The notes under the pieces are model-generated. The model was not told the origin of the DNA. It saw only the letters and a list, made by a program, of their open reading frames with translations, and did no database searches. Positions 12,401-24,400 of a stretch of 64,000 nucleotides of DNA are shown piece by piece. Position 1 is the stretch's first letter. Every line of letters starts with the position of its first letter. Source of the DNA: Centropus unirufus (taxonomy: Eukaryota; Chordata; Aves; Cuculiformes; Centropidae); NCBI GenBank assembly GCA_013397695.1, contig VYZI01000068.1:2697523-2761522 (forward strand), written 5' to 3'. The translations under genes and the position numbers were made by a program.

Positions 12401-15400
12401 TATATTGCATTTAATTTTCAGTTTGGTAAAATATTCTGTGATAGTCACTAAGAAATAGGTAACTATTTATTTATTTATTAATTTATTGCCAGATATGAGG
12501 GTAGGGGTTGTACTTTGTGCTTAGATAACATTTGGATATTAAAGGTTCAGTTTGTATGTTTTCAATTGATGCCTTTAGTTTTTGTTTGCTAGATGGTGGC
12601 AATGTTGTTTTGAGAAAAGAACTTATTTAGAGACTGAGCATTCCTCAATATTTCCATGCTGTGTTTTATATTTTGAGGAAGTGATTGTTCAATGGGGCAA
12701 CTTCTAACCAGTTAGGAGCTGCTGAGTTTTTGGCTACTCTTAATAGCTTGCAAATCTATTACTAGTGCTAAAGTTAGTGTTAGTTTATAAAATTAATATT
12801 AAATCAAGGTATAAGTAAATTTCTCTTCAAAACACTGGTATTTTTTTCTTAGAATTATCATTAGGTGTAATCAGGTGTGCTTCAAACAGCGCTGGTGCAG
12901 TATCGTGCACACTTAGTATTAAATAACATTTACAATGAAGAAACAACCCTGTGGCTTTCCACAGAATGCCTGTGAAGTACTGATTTATTGGAATAAAAGG
13001 CTATGAGTCATTTTTCTCATGTGGGTATCTGAAACTAATCCTGTTTTGTCCATTAAACTAGTCTTGTTTATATTTTTAGACAATTTACATGCAAAGTTTT
13101 GTAGACAGGATTTTTGCCTTTACATCAAAAGAAATTCACAATCTGGTTGCAAAGAATAAAATTTATCTAAACTTTTATTTTAACTGTTTGTTTTTAATAC
13201 ATCCTTTCTTGTGTTTTTTGCAGTCACTCCACAAAGTCTGTGATGGACTTTGTCAATAGCAATGAAAATATTATTTTTGTACACAACACGATACACCTCA
13301 TTTCCCAGATGGTAGACAATATTATTATTGCTTGTGGAGGAATTTTGCCATTGTTGTCAGCAGCCACATCCCCAACTGTAAGTACAATATTTCCACCTAG
13401 TGGTCAAGTTAGAAAATGTTGTTAAAAATACAAACCTCTATTTGCAGCTGACTTTTATTCTTCAGGGATTCCTGTCACCTCTCTACTAATACACTAAAAA
13501 AAAATAAATTTATAATTAAAACTGTTAAGCTTTGATATACAGAGTGTTTATATTATTTTGCATTTGAGATGCTAATTTTATTACAGAATTGGTACTAAGA
13601 CTAATATTTCATAAGTATTTAGTATTTCATTTGAAAGAGAAGACCATTAGGATCATGGTTAAAAATTATAATTACTGTAACAAAATTACAGGCTTTATGA
13701 TGTCTAGTCATTGATTCATAAATCTCTTCTGCATGGCCACTATTTGCATGCTAAATGATACCAGAAGTCATTCCCTCACTACTCTATTTACTTTTTCCTT
13801 TAGTAGGCACTGACCTTTGTTTCCTTTGGGGTTTTTTAATCTTATATCCAAATAGGCTGATAACTTTTATCTACTCTGCTGTTCTTAGTAAGTTTAAGTT
13901 GCTCAGGCAGGCAGAGTAGCTGAATAGCATGCTTTGTGGAAAAGGGAGAAATATTTTGTTAATAGCGGCATTATTTTTAATAGTAATTACAGTATTTGAT
14001 ACCTTGTCTGTGCATGAATTATCTGTAACTATTTCTTTAATGATAAATGTTTTATCTTGACCATCCCATTTCAGTCAACTGCTGTTAGTATTGGTCTAAC
14101 AGGGGAGAAAATAAGACCCAGAAGGGACAAAGAGGCTCCACTTAAGTAAAACATGGCTAGCAGACACTGGAGGCTATGAATGTATTTTGGCAGTAAAAGC
14201 TCCGTTCCTTGTTCCAGCCTTTCAGCAACTGAGATTAATTTACGTTGCCTTTACTGTTACTTTCACTTAGCTAGCAAAAAACCAAAAACCTGTTTTGCAC
14301 AATTTTCTTTGAAAGTTATGAATTTATGGACTAACAATTGGCTAAACCTTAATATCTCTTTCAGTCAGACAATTTGAATTAACAATAGTTAAATTCTGTG
14401 TCTTTACTATTTTAACTGTCAACTGGGAAAATATTTGCTCTAAGCAAAAGATCAAGACTCACAGGAAAAAACTTTAATTGTCCATAGTCACAAGAATGAC
14501 ATAATTTGCTGAATAAAAAATGTCACTAGTGCTTCATTATAAATATTGAGAAGGATGAGGAAGTGCGCACCAAGCCATCTTGTGCTACAAGGTGTAGTAC
14601 CAGTCTTTAGATAACAGGACGTTGGGGTGTATTTTTAAAACAAACATTTTAGCCATCGTTTGAAAATGAAGCTCTTTCTCTGTCAACTTTGATATGAAGA
14701 TGTGAAACAAGCACATTATTAGTTAGACTGCAATTCCATTGCGTGGTCTTGGTGTTTTTTATAACATGTAGAGTTATTCTATAAAAAAAAAAAAATTATG
14801 TGGTTTACTATTTCCCTTTCATTTACTCTGAATAACAAATACGTGTGCTTGTGTGTGTATAGATAGATAGCTGATACAGCTTTATAAATTACTCATCAAT
14901 TTGTTAAGATATTGTGTTCATACTGCCTTGCTACAATAGCAGTGATTTTCATGTGTTGATAGAAAACACTACATTTTCAAATCTGTGCATTATGCATGCA
15001 TTTCCCCTGATGTGGGGACTGTGTGCATTAAATGCTCAATTTTGCCATCTGTTTAAGATAATAACATAAAAATAAGTTGTGAAATAAATGAATTCACTAA
15101 AAGATCTGTAGCTAGCTCAAAATGAATTAATCTTAGTCTGAGAAATAAAATAAAAAAAAAATACATTATTTTTGTCTCAGATGTACTGGGAGGGTGGGGA
15201 GAAGTAATTGAAAAAAAAATTACAAATTAACTTCACCTGGAAATAACAATTACTGTCTAGATAAGTATCACTTCCACCTAGCAGAGAGCTGTTTCCCTCC
15301 CATGCAACTCCAGTGCTGTTCTGTCATTGTCTGTGCATAAACACTAGCAGGAAGGCATATTTATTCATCATTGTGACAGCTAGAAAGAGCCCAGCACATC

Positions 15401-18400
15401 CTTCCTCCTTCTTGGAGGAGGTGCTCTCCCACAGTATTGTTTGGGGTCACGGTATGAAGGTCATCAGACCGCTCCTGATACGATGATTATGAATAGAAGT
15501 TTCATACGGATTCTCAGACTTATAATACTTCTACATCCTTGAGCTGCTGGGGGGAAATTGGATGTACTGGTGGTTAGGAATGTATTTCTTCTCAGTAACT
15601 CTTGAGGAAGGAAAGGGCCTATACTCTTTGTCCTTCCCCAATTCAAAGAATCGGAATCACACGGAGTGCTTGAGGCTGGAAGGGGATCTCTGGAGGTCAC
15701 CTGGTCCAACACGGGCCACGCAGTTGCATAGGACTGTGTCCAGATGTCTTTTGAGTACCTCCAAGTATGGACATTCCACCACCTCCCTGGGCAACCTCAG
15801 GCAGTACTCAGTCACCATAGCAGTGGAAAAGTGTTTCTTGGTTTTCAGGTGGAACTTACTGTGTTTTAGTTAATTGCATTAATGAACATTTTTTTTTCCA
15901 CAAGACATATAATCCATTTTTTGTGTTGCATCTCATGAATCCCTATCAACCTCAACCATTCTATGATTCTATTTGATTTTGTGATTCTGTAATTTATACT
16001 GGGCATGGCATTAGAAGTCCAGTGAAGCAGTACTGCACTACTCTTGTGAAAGCCTGCTGTTCACATGCTACTTTAATTGCCTTACTAGGTCAGCCCAAGG
16101 GCCCAGTTGGTTTAGTGTTCTTCCTCTAACGGTTTGCAGCTTACCTCAAAATACAGAAGTCTAAGCAAAGCATATTGATTGCTCTAATGCTACTTCATTT
16201 CTGCATTTAGGATTTTAACAGCTAGAGAGGGTGTCCAGACTGTCATGTTCAATAACTACTGAGGAAACCTTATCCTTCTAAACTTTATCTAATCTTTTTT
16301 TGCATCTACTTACTCGCTTAGCCTCCGTAATATCCTATGGCACTGAGTCTGACAAAGCAATCATATAACCTTCGAAGCACTTCTTGCCTTTGAGATTTAG
16401 TTCTGCTTAAATGAATAAAGTCACAATGTGTCTTGCTGTTTGTGCTGTGAAAGCAGTGATTTATCATGTCTTTATTCATCTCTGTATCATTTATGACTTT
16501 TTAGGCTTGAGTCATAGCTCCTCATTTACCTGTTTGAATCCATAGAGCCTCCGTCTTTTTTTATCTGTCGTCTTTGGAAGCCTCAAATCCTCCTTATGTT
16601 TATTTTGTGGAACTTTTCTGGGGTGTCAAAAACCTCACATTTTGTGCGTCTTGTAGAATACATACATTCAGTCTATCAGCACGTATGAGCTCATTTTACT
16701 TCACTTGTTCATCTTTCACTGTCATGAAAGGTGACTCTCAAATATTCCCTCTTTTATATCTTTTTAGAACCATAATGAAATTTTAAAGTAGTAATTCTTA
16801 CCTATTCCCTCCCACTGTGCTGTATTTGTGCCTTAGGGTATGTACTTTACATCAACTTCTAAACATGAATTTACTTTTTGGGTTGTAATAATGAAGTATG
16901 AGAGCAAAAAGTCTATAAAGCAGACATTAAAGGTCATTATCCCCTTTTACTTCCAGATGATCAAACAGGACAGAATTCAGGAAGAGAGTAGGGTAAATTT
17001 GGGGTATCTAATGAAAACCTACTCAACAGAAACAAATGATTCTGCAGTCTCTGATGTAGACATTTCGTGGCTGGTCAGCCAGATACCTGTAGGGCCCATG
17101 GACTGCAATGCCTGTTAACCTAGAGCTGAATCCAGCTTGTTTTTATGAGGTAGCTTGTTTTCTAACAGAGATGATGACAGACAGAAACACAGAGTTCCTT
17201 TATCAGTCTTGCTATTCTACCTATCCATAGGTTGCTGAGTTCAAGTCTGAGTTCCCAAGAGGCCTCATCCTGGGCTGCTGGCTCTTGAAGTCCTGTATTT
17301 CTATTACTAAACTCTCTTCTCAGCAATCTGCTATAACATTAATTGTTACTACATGTGTCCCACCGCCTCTCATTTTTTAAAGGCAGTATACCTATTTCTC
17401 ATTAGCAGAATAGTAACTGAATATTGTATGCTTGAATTAATTAAGGTTATGTGCAAGAAAGAACCAAGACATAAATTTAGCAAAATGACTTTCTGAACAC
17501 TGGAGGAACTGCGGTATATTTTTGTTTTTCCTTTTGCACAGTGAGTTTTGTGCTCCCTTGCAGTACAGTCACAATTTCTTTAAAAAGATGTCCATTTTGG
17601 GAATTTACTATTCAAAAAAGATCTTTTCCTGTGCATAGTTAGGATTTGTAGTGAAATGACAATTCTTCTGGACTGTGTGAAAAATTCCTTCATGATCCCT
17701 TGTCTGCTGTAGAACAGGCAATCTTAATTATGGGATTGCTTCACTATTGAATTCTTATTCTGTAAATTTATCTTTTGCCTTGCTTTTTTTCAACCCAGAC
17801 TCGGATGAACTCAATAGTGCTGTGAATAGGATTTATTCAATATGAATAGAAAGAAGAAATTAATAAATGCTTTATCTGTGGAAACAACTCACAAAATAAC
17901 TGCCAATAACTGGGGATAATTGCCAATATTATAAGAAGGTCATAAAATATAAAACTAATTTCCTTTTTTAAAAAAAAAATTATATGGGGGAGGTCTTCGA
18001 GGCTTTTTTTTTTTCATTGCAACTATAAAGTAAACATTTTTATGATAGCATACAAGTGTGATAAAAACTTATTTGGGGAGCTGTAAGGAAAAAGGTTTGC
18101 AGAAGATACTTCTGTTAATAGCAGCAGGTTGCCAGATAAGACACTTTGTGTACCAGGTAAGAACTAGAAGTTATTGCTTGCTGCAAATGTAGCAGCTGTG
18201 ACAATGACTAGAGGACTCAGAATAAGGCAAAAGAAGTTTGAGGAGTTGAAATATGTGTAATGATTGAGAGCCAGCTTGGAGTATAAATTCCCAGACCCCT
18301 TACAATTAGTTTGTTTTTCCACTTAGTCTGCAAAGTCTGCAATTCCACTTCTTGCATGCAGCATTTAAAACAGCTGCTCCCAAGCTGTGATCTTAAGGCC

Positions 18401-21400
18401 ACTGGTGTTATATGAATAGTTTTTCTACAAAGCTCAAATAGACATTTAAAGACAACCTTTTATTAGGTCTATGAATTAAAAGCCATGATGGGATATTTTT
18501 CTGTATGTTCTGTTTATAGTGTTAGCATTATCATGTTCGTGACTTATTTACTGCCACAGGTGCTACGTGACATAACAATGCTGAGAATCAACAGCAGCAC
18601 ACTGATAAAAAAATTTTCAGCCAATAATGGAAATAAATAGTCACAGGTTAATTCTCAAGGTGCATCAAGCTACAATAGGGAAAAACACACTTAAAAACTG
18701 ATTGAATGGGGTATTTTCTGTGACAAAAGGAAAAAAGAAGTTCATTTCACCTTGTTTTCTTTCTCTTAGATTATTTTTTCCACTAAGCAAATGACAAAAA
18801 TAGCTACATGCTCTTGAAATTCAGGTTTTTTTTTAAACATAATCAGTGAAAACATAAGGATTAATTCCTAGCCGATTTTGGTAAGAGAGAAAGTGCTTCT
18901 ACCTAAAATTAGACCATAAAAATTTTACACAGCTGTTTAATTGTGAACATTGAAATCTGATGACCAACTCAGTCCCAGATGCTTAGTGAAACTTTGTTAT
19001 TTTTTCTGTAGTTCATAAGCATCCAGATATCCAATATGATATTGGTTTGGGCTGAAGAAGTTACACCCAAATGTATTACATATAATGAATTTTATGTTGC
19101 TTCAAAGGAAGCAGCATTATGTGGGAAGAACGAGTTTCCTTTTGTGATTTGCATTTATTTTGTCAAAGCATTTTAAACATATTTTGCTCCTCATACAAAG
19201 ATTAACCACTTTTTTACACTTAACTTGAATGGCTTGTTGTAAACCACTCACTTTACATATGTATAATCAGTTACAACATTACTTTGGTTTACATTGCTTC
19301 ATAAAATTGCTCTATATGCTATATAAAAGATGTACATTGGTTTGGAAGAATCCCTGTTTACATGATTTACAGTTTTCCTTTTCTTGAGCATAGCTATCTC
19401 TTAGGAGTCTTTATTTTGAAATGTTCATGCTTCACTAAAATGTTTTGCTGTTCTAATTATAAATTAAACAAATGTGTAATTCCAATATACTAATTTGTTT
19501 CAATTTTTACATTGTATTTTTTAGTTAACTTAATTAATTTTCTTTTTCTTTTATTGTTGTGATCTGTTGTCTGTTTTGTCTGTTGCATGCCCAGGGTTCT
19601 AAGGTTAGTACTGCTGCTGTAAGTTTCAGTTTTTTGCCTTCTCAAAAATAAGTTATTTTTAATCATTGAATATTTTGCCTTTATTGTTATTATTTTTTTC
19701 TGATCTCATATAGTAGGATGCAAATAGGAATATATTTAGTGTAATGGTTAACTTTTCACAATATGTTTTCCTTGAGTAACTTAATGCATTATCAAGTACG
19801 ATGATTACTGTTAGCTACCAAAGGAAAGTAGGTACATCTGTGAGCTAATTTAAATGATAAATGTGGTTGCCAGTAGACAACCTCTTTAGCTCTTTAACTC
19901 TGTACTTGTAAATTGTATGGATGACCTGTTATTGATCTTAAAGAATGCTGAGTTGTCTTGGAGTGTTGATCAGTTCACTTTTTAACGAGTTTTTGACCTA
20001 CACCAATCTAATAATCCTAATACTCAAAGGCACTTGATCAACAATGGAGGTTATTTTACATGTTACTAGAATATGTGTGCTTCTATAAAAAACTGCCAGT
20101 CTTTTCTTTTTTTCCTTCCACCCAGGAGAATTTTAGTAAGATTTGTAAAAAAGGAGGTTTGGGGTTTTGTTTTCCAAATCAAAGTTTGCAAAAATCTTGG
20201 TAAAATACAATAAAGTGTTACATAAAATGGAATTATTTCAAAACTTGCAAAAAAATAAAGCATGGGATATTCTGAGAAGGGTTAAAAATATGATTGATGC
20301 AATACAGTTGAAGATGGAGAAAAATCAACAGCAGGTAGTCAATGGGCTGCTAGCAAGCCTGATGTTATTTCAAGCATGAGTTCAAAGTTCGACTTTCTGA
20401 AACCACCTCTGAGTTTTTATAACAGACTGTTATGGCTGTAGATTTTCACGGATATGTTTTCTTTGGATCAGGGCTTTAAAAAATGATGTTCCAGTCTGTA
20501 ACAAAAAAACCCAGCAACTTAATTTTCCAAGTAGGAATACTACACACTATAAACAAAGGAGAGTTGTCATTTTACCATTTTTCTGATATTGTTGGGCAGA
20601 TCAGACAGATGACAGCCCTACCCAAATCACTCATGTAAATGACATGTTACATCCTTAAAAGAAATTAAATGAAGTGGTATCTATCATTGTGGTGACACCT
20701 GCCACATTATATTCTTCATCTTACAAAACAGCTGTTTCCTTAATACTGCTTGACACTGTTTGCACTTTTGTATTTTTTATGTAGAATCATGAGTGAGGAT
20801 ACTAAATAAAGGATCTGAAAATAAAGGCTTTTTATTTAGTTATATTTCGTTTATTTATTTTTCTTTGGAAGGAGGTGGCCTTAATAGCCCAAAATATATT
20901 TTGAAAATTTTTAGACACTTCTAAGCACATGAATAAAAATCAGGAAACACAATTAATACTTTTCAAAGAGACTGAACTCTGTGTTCTTCAAGCTCTCTGA
21001 TCTGAAATCTTGTTGACAATCAATAAGAATCAGTCATCTGTTAACAATTTTAAGAATATTATGTAGGCATATAAATGTGGACACAATTAAGTACTAAATC
21101 CCATTTTCAGTTTTGTCTAGCTTAGAGGTAAAATTGTTTAAACCTATACTTCTTTGTTTAATTAAACTTACTGTTTACTCACTTATCTGCATTGTTAAAT
21201 GCCTGAAATGCATTTGAAAACAAGACTCTGGGCATCTAAGCATCTTTTTGGAGAAAGACAATGACCCCCTTCTAGCTGTCCTAAATTTGGAGCATTTTTC
21301 TGTGGATTCACATTAAGTGAATTAGTGGCGTAGTCCACCGCTACATTAGGAAAGAAATGGCAATTCTCTGGGAAATGTGAGCTGCACCCCCTACAACTTG

Positions 21401-24400
21401 GCACATAGTTACTTCCCCTGTTGCTTTAGTGAGGAAGTAAACCCACTGTCTTCTAATTTCAAGGGGGATTGGACTCTGTCATGTGGCTATGTGATGTAAG
21501 CTTTCCCAGGGAGAATCAGTTCTTGGAAATGGGGTAAAACTGTCAAGGTTTTCCCACTCCAGTCCTCACATCTACTTATTTGTCTGAAGGAATGTGCAAG
21601 CTATGCAGAATATAATTACTTTCATCTGTTACCTGTCAGTTTGCTTAGCCTACATATTAATGTAAGAATAAGTTGTGAATATGTTGCACCCTTACATATG
21701 GTACATTGTTTTACTACCTGGCCATACTTTATGCAATTGCTGATAACTTTCTCATTTTTTATTACTTTTTCTTGTCTATTCAAGCATGTAATGTAAATAA
21801 TTTTCTCATTCTTCATGCTGTCTTACTTTGAATTTCACTCACAGTTTATGTTAATGGTAATAGTAGGACATTTTTAAGTAACTTTTCAATGTGTGTAACA
21901 TTAATCATAACAATATAGATTTGTATGTGTATCTGCTGTCTTTATTGCAGTTGTGTTCAAACTGTTTAATTCAATTATCTCCTTTTAAAGACTGAATTGG
22001 AAAATATTGAAGTGACACAAGGAATGTCAGCAGAGACAGCAGTAACTTTTCTCAGCCGTCTGATGGCAATGGTTGATGTACTAGTATTTGCCAGTTCTCT
22101 AAATTTTAGTGAGATTGAAGCTGAAAAAAATATGTCTTCGGGAGGCCTCATGCGACAGTGCCTAAGGCTTGGTAAGTCTGAAGACCGTATATCTTAAGTA
22201 AGTACTTGCAGATAAGTGAGCTAAAGCTAGATCAAATATTGACATGTGTAGGAAAGGACCCATACCAGCTATGATATGATAGAATGAAATTCTCATTTAT
22301 TATTGATTTGATGATGTTTTAAGGTTGATTCAATTCAGACACAAGAATAGGTAACAGAATCACAGAATTACAGAATCGTTTAGTTTGGAAATGACCTTTA
22401 AGATCATCAAATCCAACTGTTAACACTGCCAAATTCACCACTAATCCATGTACGTAAGCACCGCATCTGCACATCTCTTAAACACCTCCAGGGATGGTGA
22501 CTCAACCACGTTCCTGGGAAGTCTGTTCCAATGTCTGGCAACCCTTTCAGTAAAGTATTATTTAGCCTAAACCCGCCCTGGTGCAACTTGAGGCTGCTTC
22601 CTCTTGTCCTATTGCTTGTTACTTGTGAGAGGAGACCAACACCCACCTCACTACAACCTCCTTTCAGGTGTTTGTTAAGAGTGATAAGGTCTCCTTCCAT
22701 CAGCCTCCTCTTATCCAGACTAAACAGCCCCAATTCCTTCAGCTGCACATCATAAGACATGCTCCAGGCCTTTCCCTAATTCTTTTGCCCTTCTCTGGAC
22801 GCCCTCCAGCTTCTCAGTGTCTTTCTTGTAGTGAGGGGCTCAAAACTGAGCACAAGATTCAAGGTGTGACATCGCCAGTGCCAAGAATGGCAGGACAATC
22901 CCTTCCCTAGTCCTGCTGGAAATACTCTCATTCAAGCCAGGATACTATTGGTCTTCTTGGCCAGCCTGGTACACTGTTAAAATGTTAAACATTAAAATGA
23001 TGTGTCTGAAATTGTTCTTTCTTATGTATTTCAAGTTTGTATATTTTGGGGGAGTAAAAAAATTTAAAATAAAAGTAAGTAAATGGGAATATGTTTTGTC
23101 TTAAACCTGCTTTGCTATCTGCCTTTTACAGGCTGCTTTATCCAAGTATCCATGGATTTGGAAGACTACTTGTAGGCTCTTTAAGATTAAAAGCAAGGGA
23201 TACATGTGCAGACTCCGTATACCTTAATATATGTTGCAACAGTCTGGCACCTCTCTTCATTATTTACTGCTATATATTGTTAGAATTAATTTAGGAAACA
23301 GAAAAAATAATAATTTAAATGATTCTTTGCAAACTATATCACTTTATCCTTTTGAGCATTGCATTTTGACTGTCATCTGGCATAATGCTGGTTTGCTAAT
23401 GTTCTGTCCCACATATTTCTTTCATCTTTCAAAGGATGAATAACTTTGTGCTCAGATTTTGTGCTATTATTTTTACTATCACTTATTAGCTCATCGGTAA
23501 TTGCACTATTCATTAAAACATGTGATTTACTCACAATAATAAATTTTAGAAAAATTCTAAACTACCATGCGTTGTTTTTTCCTCATTCTAGCAGTTCATA
23601 AGTACTTTGAATTTGTAAGTGTTGATAACTGCTCAGTAACATGAGACTTATAAAGACTAATAATTTTATTATTTTAATACATTGATATAGCAGTTATATC
23701 AAGCAGTTAGTAGTGCAGCTAAAGAGTGAAAAAGTTACCATAATTCCTCCTTAATACTGACAGAGTTTAAAGTGAGAACTAGGTTGCACTTACTATTTGG
23801 ACATAGTTATGGAAATATCAGACTAGATGTACAGATTGCTGTTCTGAATGTGGTAATAATTAAAATTTCTGATTTATAATGTTTTCATAACTTCTTTTTA
23901 GTGTGTTGTGTGGCTGTGAGAAACTGCTTAGAATGTCGACAAAGGCAGAGAGAGAGAGTGAACAAGACATCGTTAATCAGCAGTAAAACTCAAGAGGCTC
24001 TTCAGGGTGTAACTGCATCAGCAGCAACCAAGGTAAAACAGTCTCAGCTTCCAATGGCAAAGTCTGTGCCACGGCTTTATAGGATCAGAAAATAATCGTA
24101 ACTTACTTCTCATGTATTTGGCAAGAGCTTAGTTTTTTTCTGTTAACTGGCATACAGTAAAAGTATCTGAGAGGGATTTATTTGAAACAGGAAAACGTTA
24201 ATTCAGTAGTATGACTGGAGCAATTTTAAACAGCTTTTTCTCTCTTGCTTGGTCTACTTCAAAGACCAAGTCCCCTTATTGGTGTCTGTGATATATACTT
24301 ACAAGGCTTTTTTATTTTGTCAGGGCATTTGCAGTTTTGATGAAGTTCTGCAGACACATCTTTTTCGGTGGAATATTTGAGTCTCAGTAACTGCAACAGA

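Larger units (their letters stand above)
13378..19594 (+). other. NBEA intron, 6.2 kb, upstream of the microexon
   Basis: It contains two opposed CR1 fragments at 15641-15992 and two blocks of complex sequence at about 14940-15110 and 15230-15420 that may be conserved non-coding elements. A short tagatagatag repeat lies at about 14861-14870. Open frames at 14180, 16574 and 16840 (up to 92 codons) have no recognisable product. The last 100 nt are T-rich, with branch-point-like ttaacttaattaat and the UGC-rich acceptor of the microexon. Confidence 0.75.

Noticed and set aside
13392..13405. Second CTCF-like word (ccacctagtggtc) just after exon 10
   Set aside because: It departs from the CTCF core at a critical central position, so it is not a match.
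15562..15873. 103-codon plus-strand open frame
   Set aside because: It lies mostly in the antisense of a CR1 fragment.
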